64,000 bases of DNA, taken from positions 1 through 64,000 of the forward strand of contig NZ_ABIC01000009.1 of assembly GCF_000172075.1 (NCBI RefSeq), read 5' to 3'. The stretch is from Shewanella benthica KT99 (GTDB lineage Bacteria > Pseudomonadota > Gammaproteobacteria > Enterobacterales > Shewanellaceae). The notes under the pieces were generated by a model. It saw only the letters and a program-made list of their open reading frames with translations. It searched no databases and had not been told where the DNA came from. The position numbers and the translations under genes are program-made. This document shows, piece after piece, positions 56,982-64,000 of the stretch. The first letter of the stretch is position 1, and each line of letters begins with the position of its first letter.

Positions 56982-58214
56982 TTATTCAGCTAATTTTTTC
57001 TGTTTCATTTCGGCGGCTTCACACGCTGCCGCGGTGAAAATCACATCGGTGGAACTGTTCAAGCCCGTCTCGGCCGAATCCTGAATAACACCTATGATAA
57101 AGCCTACCGCAACCACCTGCATGGCCACATCATTTGAAATACCAAATAGGCTACACGCGAGAGGAATAAGCAGTAAAGAGCCGCCAGCCACACCTGATGC
57201 CCCGCAGGCCGAAACCGCAGCGACCACGCTCAAGAGAATGGCTGTCAGCATATCAACCTGAATACCCATGGTGTGAACCGCTGCTAAGGTTAATACTGTG
57301 ATAGTAATTGCCGCGCCGCCCATGTTGATGGTGGCACCTAAGGGGATTGACACTGAATAGGTATCCTCATGGAGCTTCAACTTCTCACACAGGGCCATGT
57401 TAACCGGAATGTTTGCCGCACTCGAGCGGGTAAAGAAGGCCGTGACTCCACTCTCTCGCAGGCAGGTAAATACTAGCGGGTAGGGGTTACGACGGATCTT
57501 GATGAACACTATGATGGGATTAACCACCAGTGCGATGATCGCCATCGAACCCAGCAATACCGCTAGCAGCTGGGCATAACCTGCGATAGCGGAGAAGCCA
57601 GTTTCAGCAAATGTCGCCGCTACCAGTCCGAAAATACCGATAGGAGCCAAACGTATGATGAATCGCACCATCTCAGAGATACCATGACTTACATCGGCAA
57701 ACACTTGCTTAGTCGAATCACTGGCGTGATGCAGGGCTAAGCCCAAACCGACACCCCAAGCCAAGATGCCTATATAGTTCCCTGTCATCAAGGCATTGAC
57801 GGGATTATCTATCACTTTAAACAACAGAGTGTGAATAACCTCACCGATCCCTTCTGGTGGGGTAGCACCTGCAGCTCCTGCCACCAATACTAGCGTCGTT
57901 GGGAATGCGAAACTCATCAATACTGCCGTAAGAGCAGCAGCGAAAGTGCCAACGAGATATAAGACCACAATGGGCTTCATATTCGTTTTAGTATTTTTCT
58001 TCTGGTTGGCAATAGAGGCGGCTACTAAAATAAAGACTAAAATAGGAGCGATGGCTTTCAGTGCTCCGACGAAGAGACCACCTAAAAAGGCAACACTCTG
58101 AGCAGCACTTTCTGAGAATGTCGCCACTAAAATACCGGCGATGATGCCAAATAAAATTTGCAGAACTAGACTGCCGTTAACAATTTTTGCTAACAGAGAA
58201 CGATTTTCTTTCAT
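56982..58214 (-). CDS. sstT: Serine/threonine:sodium symporter SstT
   Basis: 410 residues from ATG 58214, where homologues start ([11 protein letters not shown]); ATG 58229 is an alternative. DAACS-family dicarboxylate/amino-acid transporter with eight segments and two hairpins. Marks: [16 protein letters not shown] (serine-rich hairpin 1 region), [19 protein letters not shown] and the second hairpin [20 protein letters not shown]. It imports Ser and Thr with Na+. It ends against the operon terminator. Confidence 0.93.
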   Translation of the reverse strand: MKENRSLLAKIVNGSLVLQILFGIIAGILVATFSESAAQSVAFLGGLFVGALKAIAPILVFILVAASIANQKKNTKTNMKPIVVLYLVGTFAAALTAVLMSFAFPTTLVLVAGAAGATPPEGIGEVIHTLLFKVIDNPVNALMTGNYIGILAWGVGLGLALHHASDSTKQVFADVSHGISEMVRFIIRLAPIGIFGLVAATFAETGFSAIAGYAQLLAVLLGSMAIIALVVNPIIVFIKIRRNPYPLVFTCLRESGVTAFFTRSSAANIPVNMALCEKLKLHEDTYSVSIPLGATINMGGAAITITVLTLAAVHTMGIQVDMLTAILLSVVAAVSACGASGVAGGSLLLIPLACSLFGISNDVAMQVVAVGFIIGVIQDSAETGLNSSTDVIFTAAACEAAEMKQKKLAE

Positions 58215-58395
58215 TGATAGACCTATCATTATTATGTTTTATTTTTATCAGGGAGCCTAGGTTTTGACAAACCTTAACCTCACCTGAATATTCTTCCTTC
58301 ACTGGGAGTTGTATCTAAATGGCCTGCTAATGTCTAGTAATACAATATAAAACGCTGACTATATTACCCTATGGCAGCATAATGGTAACAGAACA

Positions 58396-59292
58396 CTAAA
58401 CATTAGCATTGTGTTGTTCTGCCCCTCTGAGCATGGCGCTAATTAACTCATTGGCATCAAATTTGGTTAAGGCTTCATTTGCACCGACCTGATGAGCTTG
58501 GCTCACACTCATTTCACTGGACAAAGAGGTGTGCAAGATGATGTAAGCCTGAGCTAAAGCCGGCGTATTCTTGACTTCAAACGCCAGCTCATAGCCATCT
58601 AAACCCGGCATTTCAATATCACTCACCAGCAGCTGAATTGGCATACCATCATTCGCCGCCTGCTCCATGATAGCTAATGCATCTCGCCCATCTGGTGTGA
58701 CTTGATAGGGGATATTGATACTGTCGAGTGCATCGGATAACTGTTTACGCGCAACTTTAGAATCATCAACTAACAATATTTTGAGAGGCCTAAGCTTCTC
58801 ACGTTGGACGTCGGTCAAACTGGCTCGAGTGCTTTCCGGGCTTAGTGGAAAAACCTTGGAAAGCAGTAGCTCGACATCAAGCAGCTGAACCAGCTGATCA
58901 TCGAACTTAGTTACCCCGGTTAAATACGCATTTTCACCTAAATTATTTGGAGGAGACTCGATATCTCGCCAATTACATTCAATGATCTTATCGATGGCGC
59001 GAACAAGGAAACCTATGACCATACGTTGACAGTCGGTGATAATAATATAGCTTTTCGATAACTCCTCTTGAGCTATAGGGGGATAGCCAACAGCGGATGC
59101 CATATCGATAATGGGTATGGTTTTCCCTCTTATGGTGGCGGCGCCCATGATGGTTGGATGAGACTTTGGAATAGCACTGAGAGGCGTGTAGGGAACAAGT
59201 TCAAGGATTTTAAGTGTACCCAGCGCAAAAAGTTGTGTCTGTGACAGGCGAAAAAGCAATAAGCCTTGTGATTGACGGGCCTTACTCTTCAT
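58396..59292 (-). CDS. cheV: CheV-type chemotaxis coupling protein (CheW-receiver)
   Basis: 298 residues. N-terminal CheW-like domain (residues 8-155) with LLFRLSQTQLFALGTLKILE and GAATIRGKTIPIIDMASAVG, then a receiver domain (170-295): ILLVDDSKVARKQL, phosphorylated Asp in LLVSDIEMPGLDGYELA, Thr/Ser in LHTSLSSE and Lys in LTKFD. It links chemoreceptors to CheA and adapts the signal. No other chemotaxis gene is adjacent. Confidence 0.92.
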   Translation of the reverse strand: MKSKARQSQGLLLFRLSQTQLFALGTLKILELVPYTPLSAIPKSHPTIMGAATIRGKTIPIIDMASAVGYPPIAQEELSKSYIIITDCQRMVIGFLVRAIDKIIECNWRDIESPPNNLGENAYLTGVTKFDDQLVQLLDVELLLSKVFPLSPESTRASLTDVQREKLRPLKILLVDDSKVARKQLSDALDSINIPYQVTPDGRDALAIMEQAANDGMPIQLLVSDIEMPGLDGYELAFEVKNTPALAQAYIILHTSLSSEMSVSQAHQVGANEALTKFDANELISAMLRGAEQHNANV

Positions 59293-59449
59293 TAGTGTAC
59301 CGAATTAAGAATTAAATAATGGATTGATTCTAATCTATCACAGTGTAAAAAGGATGACGCTAATCAAAATCACCGTTATAAATTCTCTAGTTGGGACTCA
59401 AAAGGAAATAAGGCAATCAGATCTGCCATAAACTTTTTTTATTTATGCT

Positions 59450-59920
59450 TTAATCTTGTAATGCATAGAGCACATCAAATGCAAATTGATCCCACCCTTC
59501 TGCGCTGAAAGCGATATCCCTGACGGCACGAACTTGACTGACGGCATGTAACGGCGCGGCACCATTTTCCATCAAGTAATAAGCCATGATTAACGCCGTT
59601 CTGTCTTTTCCAGAACGACAATGGATCAATACCGGCAGATTGTTTGCTTCACATTCACGAATAAACGCTAATGCCTTGGGTAACTGCTCCACACACAGAG
59701 CCAAATCTTCTTCCTTTGGAGGAATGTTGCTTGAAAATGGAATACAGGCATAAGATAAGTCTGCATCTATAAATGCTTGGGGGTCGCAGTCTTCACCACC
59801 ATTAACCGACAGCACGGCACCGATCCCCGAGCGCTTTATTTCCTTTAAATCCCACGCTTCCTTGTTAGGTCCACTGCGTCCAGCAATTTTGTCTTCAACT
59901 AACCAAAATAGATGCTGCAT
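59450..59920 (-). CDS. Tyrosine/dual-specificity protein phosphatase-like protein
   Basis: 156 residues. The catalytic loop LIHCRSGKDRTALIMAYYL fits C-x5-R with His before Cys, near residue 105, and an upstream Asp-containing stretch (IDADLSYACIPFSS) may hold the general acid. The size suits a single-domain dual-specificity phosphatase. Substrate unknown. No signal peptide. It stands alone between cheV and the helicase gene. Confidence 0.85.
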   Translation of the reverse strand: MQHLFWLVEDKIAGRSGPNKEAWDLKEIKRSGIGAVLSVNGGEDCDPQAFIDADLSYACIPFSSNIPPKEEDLALCVEQLPKALAFIRECEANNLPVLIHCRSGKDRTALIMAYYLMENGAAPLHAVSQVRAVRDIAFSAEGWDQFAFDVLYALQD

Positions 59921-60031
59921 AACCTTTTACCACTCTTGTTTACATTGGAATATAAGGGTACTCATACTGAAAAATCATCACAGTAACCAGCACCGTCAAA
60001 CATAAAATTAATTAGCTAGCCATCAACACAG

Positions 60032-61327
60032 CTACTTTTTCGTCCAGAATTCAGTATTCACTTTAGGTGATTTCTTACGTTTTTTCTTACCCATTCCCTC
60101 TGGGGCTGCCATAGATTTAATCTCTCTCGAGGGACAATCTAAAGGCGCCTCATCATCGGCTTCGAAACCTTCGACTTGCTCACGGTCTAACTTGATTTTA
60201 TTTTTCTTCTCGATGAGCTTAAAATGCTGATATTCATCGTGTGAGATGAGTGATAGCGCCAGTCCAGCTTCACCTGCACGACCACTTCGGCCAATACGGT
60301 GCATATAGTCAACTGGGCTTCTCGGCAGCTCATAGTTAATCACCACAGGTAGCTTGTCGATATCTATACCACGAGCAGCGATATCGGTAGCGATTAACAC
60401 ATGGGTCTCACCATTCTTAAACGCCTCAAGTACCTTAGTTCTCGCACCTTGTGATTTATCACTGTGAAATATTTGCGCCGCAATACCCGCCTTGGCCAAC
60501 TTTTGCTCGAGTCGATTACAGGTATTTTTCGCACTGGCAAACACTAACACCTGACGCCAATCATTCTCTTTAATCAGGTGTGCGAGCAGGGCTGTCTTAC
60601 GATTACGGTTAACCGTATACACCTGTTGTTTAAGTGTAGTTTGCTCTTCGCTCTGAATTTGAATTTCGACTGGAGTCGATAATAAATTATCGGTAAGGGT
60701 TTTGACCTCTTCTGGGAATGTGGCTGAAAAAAGCAAGGTCTGTTTGTGTTTAGGCAACAAGGCCAGAACTTGATTTAACTCTTCGGTGAATCCGAGACTC
60801 AACATGCGATCCGCTTCATCAAGCACTAATGTTTTCACATCATCAAGCTTAATAGCGTTACTCGAAATGAGATCGAGTAATCGACCAGGAGTGGCAACGA
60901 GAACATCCGCCCCCCCTCTCATGGCTAACATTTGGGTATTAGCCGACACGCCACCAAATACAGCCTCTATTTTCAATCTAGGCTTAATCAATTGTCCGTA
61001 GCTCTTAAAGCTCTCAGCAACCTGTTGAGCAAGTTCTCGGGTCGGGACTAAAACAAGTCCGCTGACTTGATTTCCTTTAGAAACCTTAGCGCTACTCTTC
61101 GCGAGTTTCTGCAGCATAGGTAAAGCAAAAGCTGCTGTTTTACCTGAGCCTGTAATCGCTCCTGCCAGTAGATCTCTACCCGATAGAACCGCCGGGATCG
61201 TTTTCCCTTGGACTAAAGTGGGATTGAGATACTCGAGTAAGGTTAAACGTTTTAGCAGTTCCGGGATTAACCCAAGTTGTTCGAATGTCGTATCAGATGT
61301 TGCTTGTGAGGAGTCTACTTGGGTCAT
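60032..61327 (-). CDS. DEAD-box ATP-dependent RNA helicase (RhlE-like)
   Basis: 431 residues. Motifs: Q-motif TFEQLGLIPELLKRL, motif I AITGSGKTAAF (Ile where Gln is usual in AQTGSGKT), Ia PTRELAQQV, II VLDEADRML, III FSATF, V ATDIAARGIDIDKL, VI HRIGRSGRAG. A short basic tail (KKKRKKSPK) follows. Cold-adapted bacteria often carry several such helicases for RNA unfolding; the exact orthologue is not clear. Confidence 0.92.
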   Translation of the reverse strand: MTQVDSSQATSDTTFEQLGLIPELLKRLTLLEYLNPTLVQGKTIPAVLSGRDLLAGAITGSGKTAAFALPMLQKLAKSSAKVSKGNQVSGLVLVPTRELAQQVAESFKSYGQLIKPRLKIEAVFGGVSANTQMLAMRGGADVLVATPGRLLDLISSNAIKLDDVKTLVLDEADRMLSLGFTEELNQVLALLPKHKQTLLFSATFPEEVKTLTDNLLSTPVEIQIQSEEQTTLKQQVYTVNRNRKTALLAHLIKENDWRQVLVFASAKNTCNRLEQKLAKAGIAAQIFHSDKSQGARTKVLEAFKNGETHVLIATDIAARGIDIDKLPVVINYELPRSPVDYMHRIGRSGRAGEAGLALSLISHDEYQHFKLIEKKNKIKLDREQVEGFEADDEAPLDCPSREIKSMAAPEGMGKKKRKKSPKVNTEFWTKK

Positions 61328-61404
61328 AAAGTTGGAAAGATCCGTAAAAAGAGGGCAATATTAAATATGGCCCATATTCTACGCTAGATCAGCAGGGAAA
61401 GCTT

Positions 61405-61959
61405 TTATTTTGATTTTTCCAATTTGAGCAGAGACTTTTTCATCTCGAGACCATAAGCGTAACCGGTTAAACTGCCATTTTTCCCTATCACTCTATGGCA
61501 TGGGATGATGATGGCAATGGCGTTAGCCCCGTTCGCCGCCCCGACAGCTCTCACGGCCTTAGGCCTGTTTATCTTGTTGGCAATATCGGCATAACAACAG
61601 GTTGTGCCGTAATCTAGCGCTAACAAGGCTTGCCACACGGTTTTTTGAAACTCGGTTCCCTTTGGCGCTAAAGGAACTGAAAAGTGTTGTCGCTTGCCTG
61701 AGAAGTATGCTTCTAACTCCTTTTCAGCCTGAATTAAATAGCTACAAGCTTGATGATTTAGCTCTGTCCGCTCACTCATCTGCAGTTTAGCTTCGACTAA
61801 GCTCAGATGTGATAAACCATATTGATTGGCCTTAATATAGATCTCGCCCACCTGAGTTGTCATGGTTTTAGCCATGATGCTATCTGAGGTAATTGGCGAA
61901 TTTTTATCGAAATGGATAAATACTGGCACCTCCGTTAATTGCTTCATGCTAAATTCCAT
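61405..61959 (-). CDS. ogt: Methylated-DNA-protein cysteine methyltransferase
   Basis: 184 residues. The suicide-repair Cys is in IIPCHRVIGKNGSLTGYAYG; the preceding helix-turn-helix AVRAVGAANGANAIAI includes the nucleotide-flipping Arg. The N-terminal half is Ogt-like with no Ada regulatory domain. It removes alkyl groups from O6-guanine or O4-thymine. ATG 61947 is an alternative start. Confidence 0.92.
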   Translation of the reverse strand: MEFSMKQLTEVPVFIHFDKNSPITSDSIMAKTMTTQVGEIYIKANQYGLSHLSLVEAKLQMSERTELNHQACSYLIQAEKELEAYFSGKRQHFSVPLAPKGTEFQKTVWQALLALDYGTTCCYADIANKINRPKAVRAVGAANGANAIAIIIPCHRVIGKNGSLTGYAYGLEMKKSLLKLEKSK

Positions 61960-62118
61960 AATTGAAACGTTAAGTAACCCTTAAAAGGCACTTTACTGAA
62001 TATTTGGGGCGTGAACTAGCGGAAAACGGAACCGAATACAAAAAAGGCAAAATTAAGTCAAAGTGATCGATTTACGATATGCTAGCGGCAGAGATAATTC
62101 ATTATGGTTGAGTAACAG

Positions 62119-63948
62119 ATGTTTAAACGATTCGAGTCATGGGTAGACCCCCTCCCAGCAGCGGAGCCCGAACAGCCTCCCAAAGGAATATATGCATTTT
62201 GCCGTCATTACACCAAAGGATTCGAACGCCCGCTGATATTAATGTCCATTATTACCGCCATTCTAGCCGTATTAGAAGTCTCATTATTCGGCTTCATGGG
62301 CCAGCTGGTCGACTTATTGATAGCCAATGACCCTGATACCTTGTTTGAGAATGAAGGCCTCAAGCTGATCGGGATGACGGTGTTAGTCTTGGTGGTGATC
62401 CCCTCGTTAATCCTGTTACATGCACTCATTGTCTATCAAGGACTCCTGGGGAACTACCCCATGTCCATCAGATGGTTAGCCCATAGATATTTACTGAAAC
62501 AGAGTGTTTCTTTCTATCAAAATGATTTTGCGGGTCGTATCGCCACTAAGGTGATGCAAACTTCGTTAGCCGTCAGAGAAACCGTGACTAAACTTTTAGA
62601 TGTACTTGTGTACATCTTAGTTTATTTCACCTCTATGCTGGTTATGATCGCCAATGCAGATCTACGCTTAATGCTACCTATGTTTATCTGGTTAGGCTTG
62701 TATATCGGCCTGCAGTTCCTATTTTTACCTCGATTGAAGCAAGTATCCACCGAACAGGCCGATGCGCGTTCAAATATGACTGGCCGCCTCGTCGACAGCT
62801 ATACCAATATCACCACAGTGAAACTGTTTTCCCACACCCAGAAAGAAGCCGAATACGCCAAAGGCAGCATGCAGACGTTTCTGGATACCGTGTATAGACA
62901 GATGCGTCTCGTTACCGGTATCAATGTCAGTGTGCAGATCATCAACTACCTGCTCGCATTTGCCATCGCAGCCGTGTCAATCTGGTTATGGACGACGAGT
63001 GCTATCACAGTAGGCGCTATTGCCATAGCCATTAGTCTGGCCTTAAGATTGAATGGCATGTCCCAGTGGATCATGTGGGAAATAAGTTCCTTGTTCGAGA
63101 ATATAGGCACTGTTGCCGACGGTATGAACACCTTGTCTCAGCCGACCGAGATTCAAGATCTAAAAGATGCACCCAAGATCACTGTTGAAAAAGGCGCCAT
63201 CGACTTCACCGAAGTCAGCTTTCATTATGGTAAGAATAGCGGTGTGATCGAAAAACTGAACCTCAATATAAAAGCGGGTGAGAAAGTTGGGCTAGTGGGT
63301 CGCTCTGGCGCTGGAAAATCGACATTAGTCAACCTGCTGATGCGCTTCTACGATGTAGAAAAAGGCACTATCGAAATCGACCAGCAGAACATCAAACATG
63401 TTCAACAAGACTCTCTACGTGCCAACATAGGCATGGTCACGCAAGATACGTCGTTGCTACACAGATCGATTCGCGAAAATATTCTCTATGGAAAGCCCGA
63501 AGCCAGCGAAGAAGAGCTAATGAGTGCAATTAAGAGTGCACAAGCCTATGACTTCATCCAAACCTTGACGGACGCAGAAGGGAATCTAGGCCTAGATGCT
63601 CAAGTGGGTGAACGAGGTGTCAAACTCTCAGGCGGTCAGAGACAACGTATCGCCATTGCACGAGTACTCCTCAAGAATGCACCTATCTTGCTACTGGATG
63701 AGGCAACATCGGCACTGGACTCGGAAATAGAAGCCGCGATACAAGAAAGCCTATACCAGCTAATGAAAGGCAAGACAGTAATAGCTATTGCTCACAGACT
63801 CTCCACCATCGCCGCTATGGATAGATTAATAGTCTTAGATGAAGGCAATATTGTTGAAGACGGCACCCATCAGGAACTGATAAACGATGGCGGTATATAT
63901 GCTCAACTATGGGCACACCAGACGGGTGGATTCCTAGGTCTAGATTAA
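62119..63948 (+). CDS. ABC exporter, fused membrane and ATPase domains
   Basis: 609-residue half-transporter of the type I exporter class. Six membrane segments (residues 33-310) with the first after a proline-rich N-terminus, then the ATPase domain: Walker A GRSGAGKST near 388, Q-loop GMVTQDTSLL, signature LSGGQRQRIAIAR near 507, Walker B ILLLDEATSALD and switch His in AIAHRLSTIA. It probably works as a homodimer; drug or lipid substrates are typical but the actual one is unknown. Confidence 0.92.
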   Translation: MFKRFESWVDPLPAAEPEQPPKGIYAFCRHYTKGFERPLILMSIITAILAVLEVSLFGFMGQLVDLLIANDPDTLFENEGLKLIGMTVLVLVVIPSLILLHALIVYQGLLGNYPMSIRWLAHRYLLKQSVSFYQNDFAGRIATKVMQTSLAVRETVTKLLDVLVYILVYFTSMLVMIANADLRLMLPMFIWLGLYIGLQFLFLPRLKQVSTEQADARSNMTGRLVDSYTNITTVKLFSHTQKEAEYAKGSMQTFLDTVYRQMRLVTGINVSVQIINYLLAFAIAAVSIWLWTTSAITVGAIAIAISLALRLNGMSQWIMWEISSLFENIGTVADGMNTLSQPTEIQDLKDAPKITVEKGAIDFTEVSFHYGKNSGVIEKLNLNIKAGEKVGLVGRSGAGKSTLVNLLMRFYDVEKGTIEIDQQNIKHVQQDSLRANIGMVTQDTSLLHRSIRENILYGKPEASEEELMSAIKSAQAYDFIQTLTDAEGNLGLDAQVGERGVKLSGGQRQRIAIARVLLKNAPILLLDEATSALDSEIEAAIQESLYQLMKGKTVIAIAHRLSTIAAMDRLIVLDEGNIVEDGTHQELINDGGIYAQLWAHQTGGFLGLD

Positions 63949-63975
63949 TTCCCGTCGATAGTAAAAACATCAAAG

Positions 63976-63997
63976 CCATCATTCAGATGGTTTTTTT
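63976..63997 (+). terminator. Terminator after the ABC exporter
   Basis: CCATC / GATGG hairpin with a five-base loop followed by seven T, 27 bases after the stop codon. Confidence 0.75.
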
Positions 63998-64000
63998 ATG

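Overview
The window looks like the chromosome of a marine gammaproteobacterium, most likely Shewanella. This is an inference from the protein sequences and from gene order: isc operon-cysE-trmJ-suhB, queA-tgt-yajC-secD-secF next to acpH, folX-yfcH, and tesA-ybbA-ybbP. No rRNA, tRNA or CRISPR array was recognised. Several broken genes and one insertion sequence suggest a genome losing genes, as in cold or deep-sea members of the genus (inference).

Layout. 1-9.7 kb: housekeeping and envelope genes: end of a conserved hypothetical gene, two small ORFs, an rRNA-methyltransferase-like gene, an AI-2E-family permease, folX-yfcH, a nonsense-disrupted SRPBCC gene, and the ybbP-ybbA / tesA divergent block. 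9.7-15.6 kb: a decay zone. A receiver-GGDEF-EAL c-di-GMP gene carries a one-base frameshift and a 1,563-bp IS66-family insertion (ISBst12-like, tnpC only) with exact 8-bp target duplications. Beside it, tail to tail, lies a TonB-dependent receptor with a frameshifting junction, an in-frame stop and a lost C-terminus. 16.3-25.5 kb: ndk, the complete iscRSUA-hscBA-fdx-iscX Fe-S cluster assembly operon with tandem IscR-type operators, then cysE, trmJ and suhB. 25.6-30.2 kb: small genes (psiE, PilZ, a ParA-like gene with a frameshifted ribbon-helix-helix partner, yecH, yaeQ, precorrin-2 dehydrogenase, DUF2007 protein). 30.2-37.6 kb: secF-secD-yajC-tgt-queA, a 52-aa ORF, acpH and an RluA-type pseudouridine synthase.

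38.4-57.0 kb is the main accessory region: an 18.5-kb co-directional, largely overlapping block of 15 genes for a surface or secreted polysaccharide. It encodes six GT4 and one GT2 glycosyltransferases, a nucleotidyltransferase-like protein, a divergent polysaccharide-deacetylase-like protein, an alkaline-phosphatase-superfamily enzyme without a signal peptide, a Wzc-like chain-length protein with a degenerate kinase domain, a Wza-like outer-membrane lipoprotein, a Wzy-like polymerase/ligase, a Wzx-like flippase and a terminal PEGA/OmpA lipoprotein. No initiating phosphoglycosyltransferase and no nucleotide-sugar synthesis gene is in the block, so precursors and the first sugar must come from elsewhere. 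Upstream are a sigma-54-like -24/-12 element, a 17-bp palindrome and a 12-bp inverted repeat; downstream is a strong terminator whose stem codes for the last residues of the final gene.

57.0-64.0 kb: ordinary genes: sstT, a CheV-type coupling protein, a tyrosine/dual-specificity phosphatase, a DEAD-box helicase, ogt and a complete ABC exporter half-transporter.

Best candidates for something new are the polysaccharide locus (its unusual accessory enzymes and putative sigma-54 control), the A-AAA-AAG slippery site in the IS66 transposase, and the ParA/RHH pair.
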